Assembly: GCF_011008845.1 (NCBI RefSeq)
Contig: NZ_JAAIWM010000005.1
Coordinates: forward strand, 303,621 to 367,620
Source: Bacillus mesophilus
GTDB taxonomy: Bacteria > Bacillota > Bacilli > Bacillales > SA4
Reading direction: 5' to 3'
Length of the DNA: 64,000 nt
Under the pieces are notes generated by a model, which was not told the origin of the DNA, did no database searches, and saw only the letters and a program-made list of their open reading frames with translations. Below are positions 14,511 through 24,144 of this stretch, piece by piece; the first letter of the stretch is position 1, and each line of letters begins with the position of its first letter. The translations under genes and the position numbers were made by a program.

Positions 14511-16283
14511 GTGATCAAACTGAATGAAATAAGAAGCGTAGCAATATACTGTCGTGTCAGCACTGAAGAACAAGCAAGTGAAGGCTATAGTATTTCTGCC
14601 CAGTTACAAACCCTTCGTCAATACGCATACCTTTATGGGTGGCAAATTGCAGAAGAGTATGTTGATGAAGGAATTAGTGGTAAAGATATAAAGGGCCGAC
14701 CAGCAATGCAAAGAATGATATCTGATGTTGAAAAGGATAAATTTCAAGCTGTACTTGTATGGAAGATATCACGTCTTTCAAGAAATATGCTGGATACTCT
14801 TGTGCTCCTAGATAAATTCGAAGAGTATGATGTAAAGTTTATTTCCTACTCTGAGAATTTTGATACATCCAGCCCCATAGGCAAACTTGTGGTCCAATTA
14901 ATGGCTTCAATTGCTGAAATGGAAAGAAATACCCTTTCTGAAAATGTCAAATTGGGCATGACCCAGAGAGCTAAAGAAGGCAGCTGGAACGGCGGCTTGG
15001 TTTTCGGGTATGATTCGATAGAAAAAGAGCTTGTCGTTAATTCCAAAGAATCAGAAATTGTTCAACTTATTTTTAATCTATATGCAGAAGGCAATGGTCT
15101 TAAGGCGATAGCTAATCATTTAAACAAAGCAGGATATAGGACAAAGCACGATAAACACTTTTCTATTAATGGGATATCAACAATACTTGATAATCCAATC
15201 TATAATGGTAAAATCCGATGGTTACAAGTCGAGAACTGGGATAAAAAGCGACGGCGTGGCAAAAATGCGAACCCCATTTTAGTTGATGGTAAACACGAAG
15301 CAATTATCTCCGGAGAGTTTTGGAATATCGTTCAAGCCCGTAGACAAAGTAAGTCTTTTAAGCAGCGTCAGTCTAACGAACCTTTTCTTTTAAGCAGCAT
15401 CCTTAGATGTCCTAACTGTGGTCAAGGCATGGTTCCATCTATCACCACCTCTACTCAAAAAGATGGAAGCAAACGCAAACATCGCTACTATGTCTGTGGT
15501 GTATTCCACAACAAAGGATCAGCTGCATGTAAAGCAAATTCAGTTAAAGCCTACGATGCTGAAGATGCTGTTATTAACCGTATTAAAGAGTTCTTGAACG
15601 ATTCAGCCAGCTTTAGTCAAACAATAGAAAACATTAATAAAGACACGGTTCATACAAATGTAAAACTAAAAGAGCAGTTAGAGACGATTGAAACAGAACT
15701 TAAAGAAGCCAATGCCATGCAAGAAAAATATATGGAAGCATTTGAGCAAAATATCTTCCCTGTTTCCATATTACAGGAACGTTTACAGAAGTTAGCTAAG
15801 TCGAAGAATGACTTAGAACAAAAGAAAAATGAACTCAGCGTTCAACTAAGTTCATCAGACTCGAAAGTTATACCACCAGATGTGGTTAGACATTTATTAG
15901 AAAAGTATGTTCAGGCATTTCAACAGTCTTCGAGAGAAAAGAGAAAACAACTCTTTCAGCTTTTGTTAAATAAGATCACAATCAAACAAACTGATGGTCG
16001 TTCTCGAATTGTGGATAAAATTGAACTCGACTTTGATTTTTCCGAGGTCAATCTGTCCAAGACATTTACACTTATCCACTTACTGTATCAGAAATCGGAT
16101 CATTCTGAGGAAAATTCCTCTTCAAATCCTATTTTAAAAGAAAAAATGCCACCTTATCTTCAGATTTTTTTGCCTCTATTTATGGTACGGTTCACCCCGA
16201 TTAATCCGAAAAGCCCGGTAAATCTGCTCAACCAATATCAACTTCATCAACTGATGCGGAAACGTCATCTTAGAAAAAGATAA
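14511..16283 (+). CDS. large serine recombinase with C-terminus running into rlmH
   Basis: A 590-residue large serine recombinase, presumably the integrase of the island. The catalytic domain has Tyr13, Arg15 and Ser17 in [10 protein letters not shown] and KISRLSRN at 85-92; the Recombinase domain has [10 protein letters not shown]; a zinc ribbon starts with CPNC and ends near CKAN; a coiled coil follows. The only in-frame start near the AAAGGAG is the GTG at 14511 (or a CTG at 14520 at better spacing). The last ~35 codons, from [10 protein letters not shown] on, are the antisense of the rlmH 3' end, so the present C-terminus was made by integration and will differ in the excised circle. Confidence 0.9.
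   Translation: MIKLNEIRSVAIYCRVSTEEQASEGYSISAQLQTLRQYAYLYGWQIAEEYVDEGISGKDIKGRPAMQRMISDVEKDKFQAVLVWKISRLSRNMLDTLVLLDKFEEYDVKFISYSENFDTSSPIGKLVVQLMASIAEMERNTLSENVKLGMTQRAKEGSWNGGLVFGYDSIEKELVVNSKESEIVQLIFNLYAEGNGLKAIANHLNKAGYRTKHDKHFSINGISTILDNPIYNGKIRWLQVENWDKKRRRGKNANPILVDGKHEAIISGEFWNIVQARRQSKSFKQRQSNEPFLLSSILRCPNCGQGMVPSITTSTQKDGSKRKHRYYVCGVFHNKGSAACKANSVKAYDAEDAVINRIKEFLNDSASFSQTIENINKDTVHTNVKLKEQLETIETELKEANAMQEKYMEAFEQNIFPVSILQERLQKLAKSKNDLEQKKNELSVQLSSSDSKVIPPDVVRHLLEKYVQAFQQSSREKRKQLFQLLLNKITIKQTDGRSRIVDKIELDFDFSEVNLSKTFTLIHLLYQKSDHSEENSSSNPILKEKMPPYLQIFLPLFMVRFTPINPKSPVNLLNQYQLHQLMRKRHLRKR
16170..16194. other. probable attachment site at rlmH 3' end
   Basis: The rlmH gene ends ...GAACCGTACCATAAATAG (minus strand), giving the conserved GEPYHK end. 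This is the position where SCC elements recombine in staphylococci. The island's terminal recombinase gene runs across it. The partner site lies outside the window or was not found. Confidence 0.55.
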
Positions 16284-16655
16284 AGCTTCATCCGAACGTT
16301 TCATAACCTCATCACTTAATCCCAATGATCCACCAATAACAAATGCAATCTTACTTTTTCCGTATGTAGCGAGTTTATCTAAATCTTCAGCAAGCTGTTC
16401 AGAGCTTTTCATCTTTCCCTGGATCGCAAGCGCAATTACATATGTATCTGTTGATATTTTTTGAAGGATTCGTTCGCCTTCTTTTTGTTTGATTTGTATC
16501 ATTTCAGCATCACTTAAATTTTCAGGTGCTTTTTCATCTGGTAACTCTATAATTTCTAATTTTGCATACGATGCTAACCTTTTTACATACTCATCAATTC
16601 CCTGTTTTAGATATTTCTCTTTTAGTTTTCCTATTGTGACAATTGAGATATTCAC
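16176..16655 (-). CDS. rlmH: 23S rRNA pseudouridine-1915 N3-methyltransferase
   Basis: A 159-residue SPOUT methyltransferase that methylates pseudouridine 1915 in helix 69 of 23S rRNA in assembled 70S ribosomes. The trefoil-knot SAM site is seen in [13 protein letters not shown] (about 106-118), and the end [11 protein letters not shown] is the family's conserved C-terminus. Full length and intact despite the island joined to its 3' end. Its last 108 bases overlap the recombinase gene on the other strand. It is orfX, the SCC target, and lies downstream of the walRK-htrA group as in B. subtilis. Confidence 0.97.
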   Translation of the reverse strand: MNISIVTIGKLKEKYLKQGIDEYVKRLASYAKLEIIELPDEKAPENLSDAEMIQIKQKEGERILQKISTDTYVIALAIQGKMKSSEQLAEDLDKLATYGKSKIAFVIGGSLGLSDEVMKRSDEALSFSKMTFPHQLMKLILVEQIYRAFRINRGEPYHK

Positions 16656-16690
16656 AGTTATCCCCCATTTACAAACAGTTTACAAACAAC

Positions 16691-16733
16691 TTATCCACAG
16701 GACTTATCCACATGTCCACAAATTCTATCCACA
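16691..16733. promoter_or_regulatory. DnaA-box cluster upstream of rlmH
   Basis: Two perfect TTATCCACA boxes (16691-16699, 16704-16712) plus TGTCCACAA (16713-16721) and CTATCCACA (16725-16733), all in one orientation within 43 bases. A further TTGTGGATAA lies at 16966-16975. Confidence 0.75.
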
Positions 16734-16907
16734 TATTGTGTCAGAATGTACGTTCGACACAACATATATCGCGCTTTTTTGACAATATTCACAGGATGTT
16801 GATAACTTTTCTTCCTCTTTTAATAGGTTAATTTCTGGTGCAAATTCTGTCTCATCTACCATGATATCAATAGCTAGCTCAATATGTTCTTCACAAACCT
16901 TGATCAT
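16725..16907 (-). CDS. yyzF: CxxH/CxxC protein
   Basis: A 60-residue protein with Cys5-x2-His8 and Cys39-x2-Cys42, the pattern of the CxxH/CxxC family found next to rlmH and htrA in Bacillus. It probably binds a metal ion; its function is unknown. AGGTGAGG precedes the ATG. It is followed by rlmH after a 69-base gap containing the DnaA-box cluster, the last box of which overlaps its stop region. Confidence 0.85.
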   Translation of the reverse strand: MIKVCEEHIELAIDIMVDETEFAPEINLLKEEEKLSTSCEYCQKSAIYVVSNVHSDTICG

Positions 16908-17002
16908 TTTTACCTCACCTTTTGTCGTTTTTTCTTATTATACCTTATTCACATTATAACCATGTTTGTGGATAAAAAAAGTATAACTATATGAACTATA
17001 AA

Positions 17003-17035
17003 TGAAAAAAGAACAGACTAATTAGCCTGTTCCCG
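17003..17035 (-). terminator. terminator after htrA-type protease
   Basis: GAACAG-A-CTAATTAG-C-CTGTTC palindrome (17011-17032), followed on the minus strand by six T; eight bases after the protease stop codon. Confidence 0.8.
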
Positions 17036-17042
17036 CTCATTT

Positions 17043-18260
17043 TTAATAAGATTCCTCAACCAATCTCATAGTTGTTGTTTTCTTTTCACCTTGTCGATAG
17101 AACGTCACTTCCATCGAATCTCCTATATTCTTTCGATTATAGAGGTGTTTTCTTAAGTCTAATGCATTTTGAATATCTTCTCCATCCAGTGCGACAATCA
17201 CGTCATAAACCTCTAGGCCAGCAATTTCAGCTGGTGAAAGTGGTATTACTTCTTCTAAGAAAACTCCCGCTATTACATCTGAAGGCAGCTTTAATGTTTG
17301 TTGCCAATGATAACTTGAGATATCAGAAAGGTTTCTTAAACTAACCCCCATGTAAGGACGTTTTACTTCTCCATACCGCTCAATATCTGAAATAATAGGT
17401 CTTACAATTGTAGTTGGAATAGATAAACCAATTCCTTCAACAGCTTCCTGAGCAATCTTCATAGAGTTAATACCTACTATCTGTCCTTCTATGTTGACAA
17501 GAGCCCCTCCACTATTACCAGGGTTAATAGCTGCATCCGTTTGAAGTACCTCTGCCTGCCAGTCTACATGTCCATCCTGATCAAAATCCAACGGTATGGT
17601 ACGCTCTGTTCCTGAGATAATACCTTGTGTAACAGAGCCTGAAAATTGTAATCCTAGTGGATTTCCGATAGCTAATACCGGTTCCCCTGGTCTAACATTG
17701 TCTGAGTTACCAAATTCAGCAATTGTATCAATGGCATCACCATCAACAGAAATCACAGCCAAGTCAGTAAAGATATCACTTCCTAGTACTTCTCCTGGAA
17801 TGCGTGATCCATCCTGTAAACTAATTTCGACGCTACTAGCACCTTCAATAACATGGTGATTGGTCACGATATAGGCTCTTCCATCCTCTTTTTTATAGAT
17901 TACACCAGAACCCGTTCCCGCTTCACCAGCCTCTTCCCAAAAACCAGATGTTTGAATATTAATAACACCAACCACAGCTGCAGATACACGGTCCACCGCT
18001 TGTGTTACCTGAGAAACAACATTTACATTTACGGTTTGTCCAGGGACTGTATCTACAGTTTCTTGATTTTCGTTTAACCCAGCGGTTTCATTTCCACCTG
18101 GATCAAAATTTTCTGTAGTTAGCCGGTCAAATGCAGGCAATGCAAAAATGACTAATAGTACGCCTAAAATTACACCGACAGAACCTGCTAGAAAGAAACC
18201 ACCTCGGTTACCTTTCTGTTTCTGTCTAATATGCTTATAATCTTGATCATAATACCCCAC
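17043..18260 (-). CDS. htrC: membrane-anchored HtrA/DegP serine protease
   Basis: A 405-residue trypsin-like protease with a PDZ domain that handles misfolded proteins outside the membrane. A single membrane segment lies at about 24-44 (FFLAGSVGVILGVLLVIF). The catalytic triad is His136 (TNHHVIEG), Asp166 (TDLAVI) and Ser250 (NPGNSGGAL); the PDZ domain covers about 305-395. The place after walJ and before yyzF-rlmH is that of yycK/yyxA (htrC) of B. subtilis. A 130-base gap and its own terminator suggest it has a separate promoter from the wal operon. Confidence 0.93.
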   Translation of the reverse strand: MGYYDQDYKHIRQKQKGNRGGFFLAGSVGVILGVLLVIFALPAFDRLTTENFDPGGNETAGLNENQETVDTVPGQTVNVNVVSQVTQAVDRVSAAVVGVINIQTSGFWEEAGEAGTGSGVIYKKEDGRAYIVTNHHVIEGASSVEISLQDGSRIPGEVLGSDIFTDLAVISVDGDAIDTIAEFGNSDNVRPGEPVLAIGNPLGLQFSGSVTQGIISGTERTIPLDFDQDGHVDWQAEVLQTDAAINPGNSGGALVNIEGQIVGINSMKIAQEAVEGIGLSIPTTIVRPIISDIERYGEVKRPYMGVSLRNLSDISSYHWQQTLKLPSDVIAGVFLEEVIPLSPAEIAGLEVYDVIVALDGEDIQNALDLRKHLYNRKNIGDSMEVTFYRQGEKKTTTMRLVEESY

Positions 18261-18393
18261 TTATTCACCAATCCTTTCACTTAAGAACTTATGATTAGGA
18301 CCAAATGTATACTATTCTATAGTTTGTTTATAATGCTATAATATACCCTTTGTTGGTAAATTTCTAAACATATGAATCGTGAGGGATCAGTGA

Positions 18394-19188
18394 TTAAACG
18401 GCAGTAATGGCAGTTGGAATCTTAGGATCGGTATCAATTAATTTAAAACGATGGCCTACACCTGTATCTTTTTCTTCTAATGTTTGATGTACCGACATCC
18501 GTGCTAGTTCTTTCAAATTATTATCTTTGCTTAAATGAGCTAAGTAAATACTCCTAGTTCGATCACCAATGACATCAGCCATTGCAAGGGCTGCATCTTC
18601 ATTAGAGACATGTCCAACATCGCTTAAGATTCGCCTCTTTACGCTCCAAGGATAACGACCCATACGAAGCATTTCAATATCATGATTGCTTTCAAACACG
18701 TATACATCTGCGTTTTTTATAATACCCTTCATACGATCACTTACATAGCCTGTATCCGTAATGATAACAATCTTCTTCTGACCATGATGAAATACATAGA
18801 ACATCGGTTCAGCAGCATCATGAGAAACTCCAAAGGATTCTACATCTAGATCCTTAAAGCTTTTCGTTTGTCCCGTTTCGAAGGTAAATCTTTGTTCAAG
18901 AGGTATTTCTCCTATAAGGTGGTCCATTGCCTTCCAGGTCTTAGTGTTTGCGTAAATAGGAAGGTCATACTTTCTTGCTAGTATTCCTACACCCTTTATG
19001 TGATCACTATGCTCATGGGTCACTAAGATCCCTGATAATTCCTTTGGATTAACCTGTACTTTATTAAACAATTGCTCCATTTGCTTCCCGCTATGGCCTG
19101 CATCAACAAGCAATTTCATTTGATCAGTTCCTACGTATATGGCATTGCCACTACTTCCACTTGCTAGGACGCTAAAATGTAAGCTCAT
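18394..19188 (-). CDS. walJ: MBL-fold hydrolase of the wal operon
   Basis: A 264-residue metallo-beta-lactamase-fold protein (YycJ/WalJ). The metal site is seen in THEHSDH (about residues 57-63), SHDAAEP, DTGY and the later ESNHD; SGSSGNA at 10-16 is typical. WalJ is thought to act as a 5'-3' nuclease or in cell-wall-linked division control; the exact substrate is not settled. Its ATG overlaps the last base of yycI, so it is translated as part of the walRKHIJ operon. Length is normal for the family. Confidence 0.95.
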   Translation of the reverse strand: MSLHFSVLASGSSGNAIYVGTDQMKLLVDAGHSGKQMEQLFNKVQVNPKELSGILVTHEHSDHIKGVGILARKYDLPIYANTKTWKAMDHLIGEIPLEQRFTFETGQTKSFKDLDVESFGVSHDAAEPMFYVFHHGQKKIVIITDTGYVSDRMKGIIKNADVYVFESNHDIEMLRMGRYPWSVKRRILSDVGHVSNEDAALAMADVIGDRTRSIYLAHLSKDNNLKELARMSVHQTLEEKDTGVGHRFKLIDTDPKIPTAITAV

Positions 19189-19976
19189 TACTCTTCACTC
19201 CATTTTGCACTATCTCGAATAATATGACCTTCAATCGCATTTACGAAATAGTTTTCTTTGTTGTCGATAATAAAATGCCAGGTTGGCACAAATACTTGTG
19301 AATCTGAAATTAGCGTATAATAGCCTAAATCCACTTGGGTAATGGTACTTCCGTGCTTAATTTCATTTCGAATAAACATGTTCTCAATTGCTTTTAATGC
19401 TGTAAAACTTCCCGCTTGATCTGCATCAACTTCCATTTCCTCTAAATCGGTTAAAACGGTTTGCTGATATTCAATCATTTCATTCTTTTCATTTAGGATA
19501 ATCTTGATCACCGCGTTTTCATTATAGAAAATGGTGTGATCCTCATACTGTTGAAAAAATATAAGCATTCTACTTTTTTCTTCAAATCCCCAAAACACAT
19601 AATCTTCACCACTAATCATATGTTTAGAAACAAAAGTCTCTAACCAGTTAGCAGAATTCTCTGGAACAGGAACTGGCTCTTCAAATTTTGAATAAATCAG
19701 GGTTTTATTTAGGATTTGTGCCTGTTGTCCTTCAAGATTGACTAAATCCTCTGCTGTAAACGTTCTACTACTACCTGTTATATAAGTCTCTTGTATTGGA
19801 TCCTTTGGCAATTCAGGATAAGTGATATCATTTTCTCTTAGCTGATCCTCAAGGGTGGCTTCTGCTAGCAAACCTAACTGGTTACTATTTCGTTTATCAA
19901 CAAATTGAGAGAGAAGGAACAAATCTAAGACTAGGAATACAATAATAAAAATGGTTTTTATTCTACTCCAATTCAA
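19188..19976 (-). CDS. yycI: WalK regulator YycI
   Basis: A 262-residue membrane-anchored extracytoplasmic protein: one N-terminal membrane span ([15 protein letters not shown], residues 9-23) and a YycI/YycH-fold domain. With YycH it forms a complex with WalK and lowers its kinase activity in B. subtilis. The start is a TTG, eight bases after AGGAGG, and lies 14 bases inside yycH. The C-terminus [11 protein letters not shown] is family-typical. Confidence 0.95.
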   Translation of the reverse strand: MNWSRIKTIFIIVFLVLDLFLLSQFVDKRNSNQLGLLAEATLEDQLRENDITYPELPKDPIQETYITGSSRTFTAEDLVNLEGQQAQILNKTLIYSKFEEPVPVPENSANWLETFVSKHMISGEDYVFWGFEEKSRMLIFFQQYEDHTIFYNENAVIKIILNEKNEMIEYQQTVLTDLEEMEVDADQAGSFTALKAIENMFIRNEIKHGSTITQVDLGYYTLISDSQVFVPTWHFIIDNKENYFVNAIEGHIIRDSAKWSEE

Positions 19977-21303
19977 TAATTGTTCCTCCTCTTTCTTTTA
20001 TATTTTCATCAAAAATGACCTTATGCCATTTACCATTATGCTTAACCGTCCAAATTGGTTCGATCGTTACTTTTGCACTTGAAAAGTCCTTCTTTAGCTC
20101 GTATGAGATCTTTGCATCTTCTACTTTATCCATATCAATACTAGATATATTTTTTAATATCTCCATTAAAATATTGCCTGATGGTAGTTCTACTACCGAG
20201 GTTTCACTATCAATCGATAGATGAAGCTTGAACAGTGGCCGAATATACGTATTAAACGAGTTTGTTCCATCCCATGTGAGCTTCATTCGTGATAATCCAG
20301 TGTAATTATATACAGGCAAGCCATTAATAAATAATCGAAACGTTGAGGACTGTGTGATTGGGTCCCACTCCGAAAATTGATAAGAGTCTGTCCAACCACT
20401 ATGGTCATTTATAAAATCAATACTCTTTTGAATCGTATTATGAGAACTACCTACAGTTCGATCGGTGGCTGCAGCAGGATTCACATATTCAAGCATATCT
20501 CCATTACTATTGATAAACATAGCTCTTGATCCATCTGAGTAGGTTTCCTCACCTGAGGTTTGTAAGTCTCGTTTTACAAAGCTTTGATCTGTAAATAATG
20601 CTTCCTTAAAATCATGACCAGAATATTTAATAGAATAGTAGGTAATTCTATTCACCTTTACCGGTTGACTTGGTAAGAAAATACTATGCTTCTCATTTAT
20701 TTGATACTCATTAAATTGAGGATGAATGATTGATACTTGATAGAGGTCTTTGTTAAAGCTTCGATAAGAAAAATTGCTTATCTTTGCTTCATAAATCGAC
20801 TTATTTTTATATGAAACAAAGTAGGCAACTATCTCTTCTTGTTGTGACTGTTTCATTGGAATAACAATTCTATCAAAAGTAATAGAGTTTGTTCTTTCAT
20901 CATCAATATTCATAATACTTTTTAGTGTTTCAATTGCTAACTCTGATGGAAAAATCACTTCGACTCCGTCCTGATTATGAATAACATCTAAATAATCTTG
21001 ACCAACTAATACAGTATGGTCTGAAAGTTCTTCAAATCTCCAGGACCTTACATATTCCATCATATTGTTAATCGTAGTACTGTCTGAGGTACCATAATGA
21101 TGTCCATTTTTATGAAAGAGTATTTGATCGGGAAGTATTAAGCTAGCTGTTTCTTTCTTTTCACCAATCATGACATCACTGATATACTCAGTACTTTCAA
21201 TCACACCGAGATTAGGTTGATAGGTCCATAAACTCCAAGTTAACACCAGACTCATAATGACCAACACAGTTAATAGAAATGATTTAATTTTTTCGTAGTT
21301 CAT
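19963..21303 (-). CDS. yycH: WalK regulator YycH
   Basis: About 446 residues with one N-terminal membrane span (FLLTVLVIMSLVLTWSLW) and a large extracytoplasmic YycH domain with YNYTGLSRMKL and IEPIWTVKHNGKW near the end. It works with YycI as a sensor arm of WalK. The ATG at 21303 is preferred: it overlaps the walK stop as ATGA; a TTG two codons earlier is possible. It lies in the walRKHIJ operon. Confidence 0.95.
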   Translation of the reverse strand: MNYEKIKSFLLTVLVIMSLVLTWSLWTYQPNLGVIESTEYISDVMIGEKKETASLILPDQILFHKNGHHYGTSDSTTINNMMEYVRSWRFEELSDHTVLVGQDYLDVIHNQDGVEVIFPSELAIETLKSIMNIDDERTNSITFDRIVIPMKQSQQEEIVAYFVSYKNKSIYEAKISNFSYRSFNKDLYQVSIIHPQFNEYQINEKHSIFLPSQPVKVNRITYYSIKYSGHDFKEALFTDQSFVKRDLQTSGEETYSDGSRAMFINSNGDMLEYVNPAAATDRTVGSSHNTIQKSIDFINDHSGWTDSYQFSEWDPITQSSTFRLFINGLPVYNYTGLSRMKLTWDGTNSFNTYIRPLFKLHLSIDSETSVVELPSGNILMEILKNISSIDMDKVEDAKISYELKKDFSSAKVTIEPIWTVKHNGKWHKVIFDENIKERGGTIIELE

Positions 21304-23123
21304 TCCCAATCATCCTTAAAATCTTTATCAAGTGGCAGTGTAAAACAGATAGTAGTACCTATTCCTTCTTCACTTTCTACCCAAATCTCTCCACCATGGG
21401 CATTAACCATTTCCTTGGCAATAGCTAAACCTAGACCTGTACCACCAAGCTTTCTTGTTCTAGCTTTATCAACACGATAAAAGCGATCAAATACATTGTT
21501 AATATTCTCTTTTGGTATCCCAACACCTTGGTCTGTTACACAAACTTTAATAGATTCCTCATTTACCATGCTTAGATCAAATTCGATTTTTCCACCCTCC
21601 GGCGAATATTTCAATGCATTAGAAATAATATTATCAAGAACCTGCGTAATTTTATCTTCATCCATTTCAACAAAGGTTTCCTGGTTAGGAATGTTTCTAA
21701 TAAACGTCACATTCTGATTCTTTGTTAATTCAAAACGGTCAATTATTCTATTAAAATATGAAGGGAAGTGAACCCAATCTTTAATAAAACGATAATCTTT
21801 ACTATCAAGCTTTGATAGTTGTAATAAGTCATTTACTAAGCGAATCATTCTTTCCGTCTCAGTCTGAGTAACATCAAGAAATCTAGGTGCGATTTCTTGA
21901 TCCTGCCAAGCTCCTTCTGCTAAAGCTTCTAAATAGCTCCTCATCGTTGTTAATGGCGTTCTTAGTTCATGAGACACATTCGCTACAAACTCTCTTCTTT
22001 CTTCCTCTATCTTTTCTTGCTCAGTTACGTCATATAAGACCGCAATGAGTCCGTTTACTAAACCTGTTTCCTTTTGAATCACTGAGAAACTAACCTTCAG
22101 TATATAAGGCTTTTGACTGGTACTGAAATCTAACGTAAGAGAATCGACATCCTCAATAATTTGCTCTAATGAATACTCGTCTTCAATTCCAAGTACGGTT
22201 AATACCGATTCGGCTAAAACCGTTTCACGTGGAACGTTTAACATTTCTGCAGCTGGATCATTAATAAGAATAATTCTACCCTTTCGGTCTGTAGCAATTA
22301 CTCCGTCAGTCATATACGCAAGAACAGAGCTAAGTTTTCGACGTTCTCCTTCAGTTGTAGCCTGAGCTTCCTGTAACCTTTTTGTTAAATTATTAAACGT
22401 GATACCTAGTTGGCCGATTTCATCATATCCATATATTTTTACTTTTCGGGTAAAATTCCCCTTTGTCATTTCCAACGCTTGTTTCCTCATATCTGACAAA
22501 GGTCTCGTAATCGTCTGCGCTAGGAAAATACCTAGTAATGCTGTAATAGAAAGAGCAATAACTGTTCCTTTTACAAATATATTATTAATTTGCTTAAGCT
22601 GGTCATACACACTTTCCATCGATGCTTCAAGGGTGATAACCCCAAGAACATTGGTTCCACTTTTAATTGGAACTGTTAATACTAGCATACGATGCCCTGA
22701 CTGCTGGTCAATTAGCACCTTTCCTGGATCTCTAAATCCTGCTACTAATGCTTGTTTTACGGGTATATCTGTTATTCTTCTTCCAATAAGCTGTTGATTA
22801 TTGATATTTGTCGTTCCAATAACACGACTATTCTTATCAATCACTCTAACATCAGCATCTTCCAAAAAATCAGTCAGTATAGATTGGACTTTAACCTCAA
22901 GTGTTGGCATTTTCTCGTCACGTTCAATAATCATTTCTTGTTCTAAGTTATAAGCTAGTAAATCGACTCTTTCATTTAATGACTCGGAAAAGTTAGTAAC
23001 CAACTGCTTTTCGATACGTTGGACAAAATAAACACCTATGATTTGCATCGCAATTAAGATCAGCAATACATAGATTAATACAAATTTAAAATGAATCGAT
23101 TTAAAAAAACCGACTTGCTTCAT
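21300..23123 (-). CDS. walK: sensor histidine kinase WalK
   Basis: A 607-residue essential sensor kinase of cell-wall homeostasis. In order: membrane span (about 13-33), an extracytoplasmic PAS/Cache-like domain, second span (185-205), HAMP (206-258), PAS (about 265-370), HisKA with phospho-acceptor in VSHELRTPL (about residue 385) and HATPase with NIISNALKYSPEGG and GGTGLGLAI. The ATG at 23123 is chosen over a GTG just before it because GGAG is eight bases upstream. It phosphorylates WalR encoded just upstream and is followed by its regulators yycH and yycI. Confidence 0.98.
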   Translation of the reverse strand: MKQVGFFKSIHFKFVLIYVLLILIAMQIIGVYFVQRIEKQLVTNFSESLNERVDLLAYNLEQEMIIERDEKMPTLEVKVQSILTDFLEDADVRVIDKNSRVIGTTNINNQQLIGRRITDIPVKQALVAGFRDPGKVLIDQQSGHRMLVLTVPIKSGTNVLGVITLEASMESVYDQLKQINNIFVKGTVIALSITALLGIFLAQTITRPLSDMRKQALEMTKGNFTRKVKIYGYDEIGQLGITFNNLTKRLQEAQATTEGERRKLSSVLAYMTDGVIATDRKGRIILINDPAAEMLNVPRETVLAESVLTVLGIEDEYSLEQIIEDVDSLTLDFSTSQKPYILKVSFSVIQKETGLVNGLIAVLYDVTEQEKIEEERREFVANVSHELRTPLTTMRSYLEALAEGAWQDQEIAPRFLDVTQTETERMIRLVNDLLQLSKLDSKDYRFIKDWVHFPSYFNRIIDRFELTKNQNVTFIRNIPNQETFVEMDEDKITQVLDNIISNALKYSPEGGKIEFDLSMVNEESIKVCVTDQGVGIPKENINNVFDRFYRVDKARTRKLGGTGLGLAIAKEMVNAHGGEIWVESEEGIGTTICFTLPLDKDFKDDWE

Positions 23124-23128
23124 CACTA

Positions 23129-23836
23129 TTACTCCTGCTCTGAATTTCTAAGATAATATCCGACGCCTCTTCTAGTTACAATCCAGGTTGGATGACTCGG
23201 ACTATCTTCAATCTTTTCACGTAATCTTCTAACGGTAACATCAACGGTTCTAACATCACCGAAATAATCATAACCCCAAACCGTTTGAAGAAGATGTTCT
23301 CTTGTCATTACCTGCCCAATATGCTTCGCTAGATAATGTAGAAGTTCAAACTCTCTATGTGTAAGCTCTATTTCTTCCCCACGTTTCGTAACAGAGTATG
23401 CGTCTGGATGAATAACTAAACTGCCAACAGAGATCTCGTTTCTTTCAATCTCAGTCTCTTGATTTGACTTTAACTGATGTCGTCTCATATTTGCCTTCAC
23501 TCTTGCTAACAGCTCTCTTGTACTAAAAGGCTTTGTTACATAGTCATCTGCTCCAAGCTCAAGACCCAATACCTTATCAATCTCTGAGTCTTTAGCTGTT
23601 AACATAATAATCGGCATATCATACTTTTTTCTAATTTCACGACAAACTTCCATTCCATCCTTTAATGGCAGCATGATATCTAACAGAATCATATCTGGTT
23701 TAAACTCTTCTACCTTTTGGATGGCTTCTAGCCCATCATAAGCACAAAGTACCTCATAGCCTTCCTTTTGCAAATTAAATTTTAAGATATCTGCAATTGG
23801 TTTCTCATCATCCACAACTAATATTCGTTTTTCCAC
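23129..23836 (-). CDS. walR: response regulator WalR
   Basis: A 235-residue OmpR-type response regulator. The receiver domain has the acidic DD pair at 9-10, phospho-acceptor Asp53 (LLDIMLP) and Lys102 (TKPFS); the winged helix has [13 protein letters not shown] and [12 protein letters not shown]. It is the essential WalR (YycF) that controls autolysins and cell-wall genes. First gene of the operon, five bases before walK. The upstream region holds DnaA boxes and presumably the operon promoter. Confidence 0.98.
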   Translation of the reverse strand: MEKRILVVDDEKPIADILKFNLQKEGYEVLCAYDGLEAIQKVEEFKPDMILLDIMLPLKDGMEVCREIRKKYDMPIIMLTAKDSEIDKVLGLELGADDYVTKPFSTRELLARVKANMRRHQLKSNQETEIERNEISVGSLVIHPDAYSVTKRGEEIELTHREFELLHYLAKHIGQVMTREHLLQTVWGYDYFGDVRTVDVTVRRLREKIEDSPSHPTWIVTRRGVGYYLRNSEQE

Positions 23837-23990
23837 TTTAGTTTACTCCTTACATTCTAATTTAGAGAAGAAGTTAGATCTGATATTCTACTATTAACTT
23901 TACCACTTCTACCTAAGGAAATCATCTATTCCTATCAGGTGGTTGTTTCCATTTCAAAGTTTTTGAGTAAGATAGCTAATCTACTGATAA

Positions 23991-24080
23991 TTATCCACAG
24001 AAACTATATCCTTTGAATAAGGAATCTATACCGTATTTCTACTAGACCACATTGTTAACTAGTTATCCACATGTGGATTA
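23991..24080. promoter_or_regulatory. DnaA boxes between walR and the M23 peptidase gene
   Basis: TTATCCACA at 23991-23999 and a back-to-back pair TTATCCACATGTGGATTA at 24063-24080. They lie in the walR upstream region. Confidence 0.6.
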
Positions 24081-24110
24081 ATCTTAAATATAACAAGGTA
24101 GTAATAGAAA

Positions 24111-24140
24111 AAATCCTCTAGTCACTAAACTAGAGGATTT
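24111..24140. terminator. terminator after M23 peptidase gene's upstream neighbour region, bidirectional
   Basis: AAATCCTCTAGT and ACTAGAGGATTT arms with T-runs on both strands, just beyond the 3' end of the M23 peptidase gene on the minus strand. Confidence 0.85.
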
Positions 24141-24144
24141 TTCT

